From Longimicrobium sp. (lineage in GTDB: Bacteria; Gemmatimonadota; Gemmatimonadetes; Longimicrobiales; Longimicrobiaceae): DNA of 5,842 nt. The notes under the pieces are model-generated. The model was given only the letters and a program-made list of their open reading frames with translations, had not been told where the DNA came from and made no database searches. The position numbers and the translations under genes were made by a program. This document shows, piece by piece, positions 1-4,683 of the stretch; position 1 is the first letter of the stretch, and each line of letters begins with the position of its first letter. The DNA lies in NCBI GenBank assembly GCA_030446945.1, contig JAUJMI010000251.1:1-5842 (forward strand), in the 5' to 3' direction.

Positions 1-1
1 G

Positions 2-145
2 GCCGCCCACCTGTGCATGATGATGCGCGGCGTGGAGAAGCAGAACTCCAAGACCCTCACCAGCGCGATGAAGGGGATCTTTCGCGAGGACCTGCGCACG
101 CGCGACGAGTTCCTCCGCCTGGTGACGGGCGGCACCCGCGGATAG
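2..145 (+). CDS. folE: GTP cyclohydrolase I, C-terminal 47 residues (partial, cut by window start)
   Basis: FolE opens the ring of GTP to give 7,8-dihydroneopterin triphosphate, the first step of tetrahydrofolate and other pterin synthesis, in the cytoplasm. Only the last 47 codons are inside the window, reading in frame from base 2 to a TAG at 143-145. The segment begins [20 protein letters not shown] and continues [20 protein letters not shown]. This matches the family signature around the substrate-contacting His (third residue here, E. coli His179) and the zinc-ligand Cys (fifth residue, E. coli Cys181), followed by the conserved RGV and TS.M.G.F...TR.EFL blocks. The other two zinc ligands lie upstream of the window. 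The C-terminus is intact and of normal length. The stop codon runs directly into a strong hairpin at 144-180. Identification of the family is firm; the full gene and its operon cannot be seen. Confidence 0.93.
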   Translation, partial: AAHLCMMMRGVEKQNSKTLTSAMKGIFREDLRTRDEFLRLVTGGTRG

Positions 146-180
146 AAAGCGGGCGCGGCATGCAGCCGCGCCCGCTTTCT
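144..180 (+). terminator. Perfect 16-bp hairpin at the end of folE, probable transcription terminator
   Basis: Bases 144-159 (AGAAAGCGGGCGCGGC) are exactly complementary to 165-180, with a 5-base loop ATGCA at 160-164. The stem is mostly G:C and begins within the folE stop codon. There is no long T run after it; the only U-rich part is the distal arm end CTTTCT. It may therefore act as an intrinsic terminator of non-standard type, or as an mRNA 3'-end stabiliser. Because the stem is symmetrical and tonB reads toward it from the other strand, it could also serve the tonB transcript. Confidence 0.75.
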
Positions 181-321
181 CCTGTCCGACGGCGTCGAAC
201 CCCGGCCGCGTGCGGAGGTCCGGGTGCCACGCCAGGTCGCGCTCGATCACGTCGATCACCTCCACGATGCGCGTTGGATGTCCGGCAGGGTGCCGCGGTG
301 CTCGTAAACGTGCGTCGGCGG
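181..321. other. Intergenic gap between convergent folE and tonB; no supported gene
   Basis: I see no complete gene here. On the minus strand one frame gives a protein-like stretch (IVEVIDVIERDLAWHPDLRT, bases about 209-268) that has no clear ATG and no stop before the window edge, because it runs on through the hairpin and antisense to folE. A short near-repeat GATCACGTCGATCACC (245-260) lies within it. It may be a gene remnant or simply an open frame in GC-rich DNA. Confidence 0.4.
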
Positions 322-1077
322 CTAGCTCTCCCCCGGCTTCCAGTCGATGGGGATGGTCACCATCACCGGGACGGCTTCACCGCCGACCCGGGCGGGGCGG
401 AAGCGCAAGCGTTCCACGATGCGCATGGTGGCGCCCGAGAACTGCTCGTTGGTGGCGGATACGATGCGCGCGCTTCCGGGCCGCACGCGTCCGTCCGCCT
501 CCACGATCAGCTCCAGCATCACCCGGCCCGCGACGCCCTGGTCCGCCAGCATGCGCGGGTAGAAGCGCTCGAAGAGGCGCGACACCTCGCCGGCGTTCGC
601 CAGCTGCGGCTTCGCTTCCACCATGTCCGACATGTAGACGTAGTTCTCCGTCTGCGGGCCCGGCGTGGGCTCGGTGTTCCCCGTTGGCGGGGTGGGCGCG
701 GCCGGCGGCGGACCGATCACGTCGCCGATCGGTCCGATGCCTGTGACGTCCTCCACGCTCACCGGCTTCTCGTTCGGATCGACGTCCGGGATGCGGTCCG
801 GCACCGTGGTGGGCGACGGGGTCTCCAGCGTCTGGCCGGGGGTGGGTGGGGGCGGAGTCTCCGGTTGCGGCTGCTCCTCCACCGGCGCGGGGGATGGAGT
901 CTCCGGCTCCGGGATGACCCAGGGCTCGCTCAAAACTTCCTCTGTCCCCGGCGCGGGGGCGGCCGTGGAGCTGACGACGGCGCCGGCGAGCAGGAGGAGG
1001 TGCGCGCCGATCGAGAGGGCGACGATGCGCGGCGAGGAGAGCCGGCGCTTGCGCTTGCGGGTCAGGACTCGGAACAT
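322..1077 (-). CDS. TonB-family energy transducer (inner-membrane anchored, 251 aa)
   Basis: TonB proteins carry proton-motive energy from the ExbB/ExbD complex in the inner membrane to TonB-dependent outer-membrane receptors. The chosen start is the ATG at 1075-1077, giving MFRVLTRKRKRR. It is preceded by AGGAGG (1082-1087), four bases away. The in-frame frame extends to a GTG at 1144-1146, but that would add an implausible Arg-rich tail ahead of the ribosome site. The protein has a basic cytoplasmic N-end, one membrane segment at about residues 18-38 (ALSIGAHLLLLAGAVVSS), a long Pro/Glu/Thr-rich periplasmic spacer (about 41-142), and a TonB C-terminal domain (about 155-247). That domain shows YPRML, GVAGRVMLELIVEADGRV and RLRFRPARVGGEAVPVMVTI. 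No exbB or exbD is nearby, so its partners must be encoded elsewhere. It lies 111 bases downstream of ung on the same strand. A role in gliding or envelope work is possible for such stand-alone paralogues, and the receptor it serves is unknown. Confidence 0.88.
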   Translation of the reverse strand: MFRVLTRKRKRRLSSPRIVALSIGAHLLLLAGAVVSSTAAPAPGTEEVLSEPWVIPEPETPSPAPVEEQPQPETPPPPTPGQTLETPSPTTVPDRIPDVDPNEKPVSVEDVTGIGPIGDVIGPPPAAPTPPTGNTEPTPGPQTENYVYMSDMVEAKPQLANAGEVSRLFERFYPRMLADQGVAGRVMLELIVEADGRVRPGSARIVSATNEQFSGATMRIVERLRFRPARVGGEAVPVMVTIPIDWKPGES

Positions 1078-1112
1078 GGGGCCTCCTGCTGTTGCGTGGC
1101 GGGTATGTGCCC

Positions 1113-1142
1113 GGCCCCGGCGGTGGCGCGTTCGCCGGGGCC
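1113..1142 (-). terminator. Perfect 10-bp G:C hairpin between ung and tonB (terminator or leader structure)
   Basis: Bases 1113-1122 (GGCCCCGGCG) pair perfectly with 1133-1142 across a 10-base loop. In transcription order it lies 47 bases after the ung stop and about 35 bases before the tonB start, so an ung transcript would form it before reaching tonB. There is no T run after it on the minus strand, which argues against a classical terminator. It could separate the two genes, or be a structured leader of the tonB mRNA. An A/T-richer patch upstream of it (minus strand, about 1146-1163) might hold a tonB promoter, but I could not pick a convincing -35/-10 pair. Confidence 0.5.
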
Positions 1143-1188
1143 TCACTTATCGAACGGAATTGCCCCGCCGTTTCTGACACGGCCCCGC

Positions 1189-1881
1189 TTACCCCTCCTC
1201 CACCGTCTCCGGCAGGCACCAGTCGACCGGCTCCTGGCCGCTCCGCCCCAGCGCCCCGTTCACCTGAGAGAAGGGTTTGCTCCCAAAAAAACCCCGCTCC
1301 GCCGAGTACGGCGACGGGTGCACGGAGCGGATGACCACGTGGCGCGCGGTGTCGATCATCTCCGCCTTCTTTCCAGCGTACGCGCCCCACAGCACGAAAG
1401 CGACGGTGTTCTCGCGCTCGTTCACCGCGCGGATGATGGCGTCGGTGAAGCGCTCCCATCCCCGGTTCTTGTGCGAGTTGGGCTCGCGGCCCCGCACCGT
1501 CAGAACCGCGTTCAGCAGGAGGACGCCCTGCTCGGCCCAGCTCGCCAGGTGGCCGTGCTTGGGGATGGGACACCCGCGGTCGTCGTGGAGCTCCTTGAAG
1601 ATGTTGGCCAGCGATGGGGGCGGGCGCACGCCGGGACGCACCGAGAAGGCGAGGCCGTGCGCCTGCCGCGGGCCGTGATACGGGTCCTGGCCCAGGATCA
1701 GCACCTTGACCCGGTCGTATGGCGTCAGCTCCAGCTGCGAAAAGACCTCGTCCTCGGGGGGAAAGACGGTCTGCGTGCGGCGCTCCCGTTCCACGAAGCG
1801 GCGCAGCTCGGCGAAGTACGGCTGCTCCACCTCGGCGGCCAGCGCGGGCCGCCACGACGGCGGGATGCGGTCCAGCTCCAT
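1189..1881 (-). CDS. ung: Uracil-DNA glycosylase, family 1 (230 aa)
   Basis: Ung removes uracil from DNA, arising from cytosine deamination or dUMP incorporation, leaving an abasic site for base-excision repair. The length (230 aa) is nearly identical to E. coli Ung (229 aa). The water-activating motif GQDPYHG is at residues 64-70 (Asp66 = E. coli Asp64, Tyr68 = Tyr66), with the uracil-stacking Phe79. LLLNAVLTV (121-129) carries the uracil-specific Asn124. HPSPYSAERGFFG (188-200) carries the catalytic His188 and the DNA-intercalation loop. The usual Leu in that loop (E. coli Leu191) is Tyr192 here. The start ATG at 1879-1881 has a GGAG about eight bases upstream and leaves a normal N-terminus. 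It is transcribed divergently from the 235-residue gene, with 183 bases between them, and sits upstream of tonB. A run of seven T in the coding strand (1285-1291) lies in the FF codons of the catalytic loop. Confidence 0.97.
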   Translation of the reverse strand: MELDRIPPSWRPALAAEVEQPYFAELRRFVERERRTQTVFPPEDEVFSQLELTPYDRVKVLILGQDPYHGPRQAHGLAFSVRPGVRPPPSLANIFKELHDDRGCPIPKHGHLASWAEQGVLLLNAVLTVRGREPNSHKNRGWERFTDAIIRAVNERENTVAFVLWGAYAGKKAEMIDTARHVVIRSVHPSPYSAERGFFGSKPFSQVNGALGRSGQEPVDWCLPETVEEG

Positions 1882-2064
1882 CCGGCGCTCCGAGTGCGGG
1901 GGTACGTTTGGGCGTCAGCGGGGCGGATGCAAGGCGGGGACCCGGCCCGCGCGGCATTCCGGTTGCAAGTCCGTGCCATCGGGACGCCCGTTTCCGCGAG
2001 TGGAACCCGGCGGGGGCGGCGCGTGGTAGAACCTGGGAGACCCCATCCCAATCGGAGGAGCGCC

Positions 2065-2772
2065 ATGATCAAACCCAACGTGAGGGCGTCGTTCGGAAGA
2101 CGTGAGGCTGAGCTGCTGCTGGCGCTGGTAGGGCCCGGGGGCGAGGAGCGCCTCCGCGATCAGGGAATGGACGCGCTGCTGGATGACCCCATGGTCCTGC
2201 GCGCCCTGGTGCAGCGCGGGCGCTTGAGCCCCGCGCCGGCGCCGCTCTTCTTCTACATCCTCGCGCGCCACGCGCTCCTCCAGCGCGAGATCGCGGACCG
2301 GCAGATGGCGGACTACACGGCGGCGCTGTTGCTGGAGTTCGGCACGGCGGGGAAGGCGCACCGGGTAGAGGGGGAGGGGGAGTCGTTCTACTACCTGGCG
2401 GACATCGTGGCGGCGCTGGAGCAGGCGCACGGCGAGCGCGAGTTCCTGCTGCGTGTGCATCTGGGGAACTTCGCGCTCTGGCTGGCGGGGGTCTTCCCTG
2501 AGTACATCACGCACCGCGTGCAGCGCCGCGGCGCGCCGGGGATCGCCTACTACGACGCGATGGGCGCCGCCGGCTTCCGCGCCGCCGCCGCCAGCGACCT
2601 CGCCCTCCGCCATGGCGTGGGCGACGTCTTCCTGGGCGTGGCGGACCGCTTCCGCGACGTGCGCTCCGCCCTCAACTCCCTCTCCGACACCGTCTTCTTT
2701 CCCACCGCCCCGGACCAGGTGGAGCGCATCCTCCGCCAGGTCACCGACGACTTCAACCGGCGGTACGGATGA
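2065..2772 (+). CDS. Uncharacterised protein, probably all-helical (235 aa)
   Basis: I do not recognise this gene. The ATG at 2065-2067 follows a good ribosome site, GGAGGAG (2054-2060), by four bases. The frame is open much further upstream, but that part is antisense to ung and tonB. The protein reads as a soluble, probably mostly helical chain, with no signal peptide and no convincing membrane segment. The most membrane-like part, LGNFALWLAGVFPEYI (133-148), is interrupted by polar residues. Recognisable blocks are SPAPAPLFFYILARHALL (55-72), a short acidic-glycine link VEGEGESFYYLADIVAAL (101-118), an aromatic HLGNFALWLAGVFPEY (132-147), and AYYDAMGAAGFRAAAASDLA (161-180). The last of these resembles the packed helices of helical-bundle proteins. 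No catalytic motif or metal-binding pattern stands out. It is divergent from ung and convergent with the 107-residue gene, so it is probably monocistronic. Coding status is well supported by codon pattern and the ribosome site; function is unknown. Confidence 0.8.
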   Translation: MIKPNVRASFGRREAELLLALVGPGGEERLRDQGMDALLDDPMVLRALVQRGRLSPAPAPLFFYILARHALLQREIADRQMADYTAALLLEFGTAGKAHRVEGEGESFYYLADIVAALEQAHGEREFLLRVHLGNFALWLAGVFPEYITHRVQRRGAPGIAYYDAMGAAGFRAAAASDLALRHGVGDVFLGVADRFRDVRSALNSLSDTVFFPTAPDQVERILRQVTDDFNRRYG

Positions 2773-2862
2773 TGGTAGGGGCGCGTGAACTCGCAGCAAC
2801 AACAGCACAAAGTCCGCCTGCGCGCACTCCGGGTCCGATCATCGCGGTTTCATGAGTTGACT

Positions 2863-2884
2863 TGAGCCGCCTTCCCGGCGCTCA
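2863..2884. terminator. Imperfect hairpin between convergent genes, possible bidirectional terminator
   Basis: TGAGC-C-GCC (2863-2871) pairs with GGCGCTCA (2877-2884) across a TTCCC loop, giving eight pairs with one bulged C. It lies in the 123-base gap between two convergent genes, the natural place for a terminator. There is no T tract on either side, so the call is weak. Confidence 0.3.
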
Positions 2885-2895
2885 TCAACCGGTGT

Positions 2896-3219
2896 TCACC
2901 CCCCGGTGTCCGGATCCGCGCGCAGGCAGAGCTCTTCGAGCGTCACGTCGCTGTCGTGCGCCCAGCTGGCGGGGATGGGGCGCAGGCGGCGCTTGGCCTC
3001 GTCGGACTCGAAGCAGAGCCAGCCCGTCTCCGAGGGCGGAAAGTAGAGCCGAGCGCGGTTGAGGTCGTGCCGTCGCGTGGGGATCACCCGGCGGTCGTTG
3101 TGGAAGATCCTGATGGCGCGCAGCCGCCGCACGGCTACGCGGCGGTCCAGCGGCGTGGGAACGACGTCCCACACCCTCCAGCGCTTCCCCTTCGAGTCCA
3201 CGAAGCGTCGGTACGGCAT
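2896..3219 (-). CDS. Small conserved-looking protein of unknown function (107 aa)
   Basis: The frame runs from ATG at 3217-3219 to TGA at 2896-2898. It remains open far upstream, but that is antisense to the HD gene. There is no strong ribosome site immediately before this ATG; a GGAGG lies about 40 bases further upstream with no in-frame start after it. The protein begins MPYRRFVDSKGKRWRVWDVV, has a very basic middle (RRVAVRRLRAIRIFHNDRR, 26-44), then SETGWLCFESDEAKRRLRPI (63-82) followed by P83-A-S-W, and ends in an acidic TLEELCLRADPD. From memory, the order 'WRVWDV ... GWLxFES ... KRRLxPIPxxW' with a short acidic tail resembles small proteins common in Gemmatimonadota genomes, none with an assigned function that I know. 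It has no signal peptide or membrane segment. The Trp/Arg-rich front and predicted beta strands suggest a small single domain. It is divergent from the HD-hydrolase gene, with 120 bases between the two start codons. Confidence 0.75.
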   Translation of the reverse strand: MPYRRFVDSKGKRWRVWDVVPTPLDRRVAVRRLRAIRIFHNDRRVIPTRRHDLNRARLYFPPSETGWLCFESDEAKRRLRPIPASWAHDSDVTLEELCLRADPDTGG

Positions 3220-3301
3220 TCGGTCCCGGTCTGTCCGTGTGAGCGATGAACGTTGTCGGCCTCCTTTTACAAGTGTCGGGCCACGGCGCGGGCACGGCTG
3301 C

Positions 3302-3331
3302 TTGACACCGCGGCGGCTGGTGGGGTACACT
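3302..3331 (+). promoter_or_regulatory. Sigma70-type promoter for the HD hydrolase / REC-kinase operon
   Basis: A perfect -35 TTGACA (3302-3307) is followed after 18 bases by TACACT (3326-3331), which keeps the key T, A and final T of the -10 consensus. Only eight bases separate the -10 from the ATG at 3340, so initiation at the normal distance (about +5 to +9 after the -10) would fall at or within a base or two of the start codon. There is no ribosome-binding sequence between them, consistent with a leaderless mRNA. It is the best promoter-like sequence in the window. Confidence 0.65.
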
Positions 3332-3339
3332 CGCACCCC

Positions 3340-4683
3340 ATGCCACCCACCGTGCAGCCGCTCCACGAGTTCGAGGTCGTCCGCGACCCGCTGTGGAACA
3401 CCATCCGCGTGGACCCCACGGCGCTCCGCATCATCGACGCGCCTGAGTTCCAGCGTCTTCGCTACATCCGCCAGCTCGGCCTGGCGTACCTCGTCTATCC
3501 CGGTGCCAACCACACGCGATTCGACCACGCGCTGGGCGTGTACCACCTGGCGCGCTGGGCGCTGGCCATCCTGGGCGAGCGCGGCGAGCTGCGCGAGGTG
3601 GACCCGGTCGACTGCACCCTCGTCCCGTTCGCGGGGCTCCTCCACGACATCGGCCACTACCCCTTCTCGCACGCCCTGGAGGAGCTGGACGAAGGGCGCG
3701 TTCCCGGGCACCACGAGGCGCTGACCGCACGCTTCCTGGCCGCGCCGCGTATCCGCGAGGCGCTGGAGGCGCTGGCGCCGGATGCGCCCGCGCGGATCGA
3801 GGCGCTGGTGCGCGAACGATCGCCGTCGCCGCTCCAGGGGCTGGTATCCGGCTCGCTGGACCTGGACAAGATCGAGTACCTGCGCCGCGACGCCCGCTTC
3901 ACCGGGGTCCCGTACGGCGAGGTGGACGTCGACCGGCTCCTCCACGCCCTCACCCTGCTGCGCGACCCGGAGACGGGGACGCTGCAGATGGGCATCCACG
4001 AGAAGGGGCTCTCCGCGCTGGAATCGCTCCTCTTCGCCAAGTACCAGATGTTCCGCAACGTGTACTGGCATCACGCGGTGCGCGCGGCCACGGCGCTGTA
4101 CAAGCGGCTGGTGCAGGATGCGGTGGATGGCGGGGTGGTGCGCCCGGATGAGCTGGTGGGCCAGAGCGACGAGCGTCTCCTGGCGCTGCTCGAAGTGCGC
4201 GCCGGGCTCTCGGATACCCCCGCCGCGCGCCGGGTGGCGGAGCGCTGGATCCCCGGCGTGCGCGAGCGGCGCCTCCCCAAGCGCGCTCTGGAGCTCCCCG
4301 GCGAAGCGCTCCGCGGCCTCGCCGCCGAGGAGTGGCTGTACGACGATGGCGCCCTCCGCCACGCGCTGGAGCTGAGGCTGGCCGAGGAGCTGGAGATCGC
4401 GGACGGCGGCGTGTTCGTGGATTATCCCGAGAAGCCGCGGATGCTGGGGCTGGAGCTCCTCCTCCTGCGCCGCGACGGTGCCGTGCAGCGCCTGGACGAC
4501 GAGGGGCGCTCGGGCCTGATCGACCTTCCCCGCGTGGCGGACGAGCTGTACTACACGGCGCGCGCCTTCCGCATCTTCACCACCGGGCGGCGCACGGTGT
4601 CCGCGAATTCCATCCTCCCCCTCCTGTCGTTGGACGCGGCCGCGCTGCGCGAGCGGCTGGCCCTGCCGGAGCCTCTCCTGTGA
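3340..4683 (+). CDS. HD-domain phosphohydrolase, SAMHD1/YdhJ-like (447 aa)
   Basis: This belongs to the HD superfamily branch that contains SAMHD1, bacterial dGTPase relatives and B. subtilis YdhJ; many members hydrolyse dNTPs to nucleoside and triphosphate, though the substrate here is not known. The front part shows RDPLWNTIRVDP (15-26) and EFQRLRYIRQLGLAYLVYPG (36-55), then HTRFDHALGV (58-67). The HD motif follows as LLHDIGHYPFSHALE (100-114), and then SLDLDKIEYLRRD (172-184). The expected metal ligands are therefore His63, His102, Asp103 and Asp176, all present, with the family's extra His106 and His111. The C-terminal half (about 215-447) is helical and less recognisable. I chose ATG 3340 because conserved sequence begins soon after it and a promoter sits directly upstream; the frame's earlier TTG at 3253 would fall upstream of that promoter. 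The gene ends in TGA overlapping the GTG start of the kinase gene. It is probably cytoplasmic. Confidence 0.92.
   Translation: MPPTVQPLHEFEVVRDPLWNTIRVDPTALRIIDAPEFQRLRYIRQLGLAYLVYPGANHTRFDHALGVYHLARWALAILGERGELREVDPVDCTLVPFAGLLHDIGHYPFSHALEELDEGRVPGHHEALTARFLAAPRIREALEALAPDAPARIEALVRERSPSPLQGLVSGSLDLDKIEYLRRDARFTGVPYGEVDVDRLLHALTLLRDPETGTLQMGIHEKGLSALESLLFAKYQMFRNVYWHHAVRAATALYKRLVQDAVDGGVVRPDELVGQSDERLLALLEVRAGLSDTPAARRVAERWIPGVRERRLPKRALELPGEALRGLAAEEWLYDDGALRHALELRLAEELEIADGGVFVDYPEKPRMLGLELLLLRRDGAVQRLDDEGRSGLIDLPRVADELYYTARAFRIFTTGRRTVSANSILPLLSLDAAALRERLALPEPLL
4668..4671 (+). promoter_or_regulatory. Ribosome-binding site fixing the GTG start of the kinase gene
   Basis: GGAG at 4668-4671 lies inside the last codons of the HD gene, eight bases before GTG 4680-4682. 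It supports this start, which gives a receiver domain of normal length, over the long upstream open frame that is out of frame with the HD gene. Confidence 0.6.

Noticed and set aside
245..260. GATCAC repeat in the folE-tonB gap as an operator.
   Set aside because: The repeat is only two short copies and lies within a codon-like pattern; no evidence for a binding site.
1078..1146. Earlier GTG start for TonB adding 23 residues.
   Set aside because: It would place the hairpin and the AGGAGG inside the coding sequence and give an Arg/His-rich N-terminus; MFRVLTRKRKRR before the membrane segment is typical.
377..1957. A 526-codon minus-strand open frame overlapping tonB and ung.
   Set aside because: It is a frame-shifted shadow of both real genes, with no recognisable domain.
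1963..2032. Possible promoter pieces TTGCAA (1963-1968) and TAGAAC (2027-2032) before the 235-residue gene.
   Set aside because: They cannot be paired at a normal spacing with any good partner box.
13..2064. A long plus-strand open frame that joins in front of the 235-residue gene.
   Set aside because: It is antisense to tonB and ung, whose families are certain, and it is Arg/His/Pro-rich low-quality sequence; long spurious frames are expected at this GC content. The real start is ATG 2065 with GGAGGAG.
3246..3305. A 19-codon plus-strand mini-frame ending inside the -35 box of the HD promoter.
   Set aside because: No ribosome site, no support for expression upstream of the promoter, and such short frames are frequent by chance.
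3253..3339. Upstream TTG start for the HD hydrolase adding 29 residues.
   Set aside because: It would lie upstream of the promoter at 3302-3331, lacks a fitting ribosome site, and encodes unconserved-looking residues.
3220..4362. Upstream extension of the 107-residue minus-strand gene to 488 residues.
   Set aside because: The added part is antisense to the HD hydrolase, which has all its family motifs; the ATG at 3219 begins the sensible protein.
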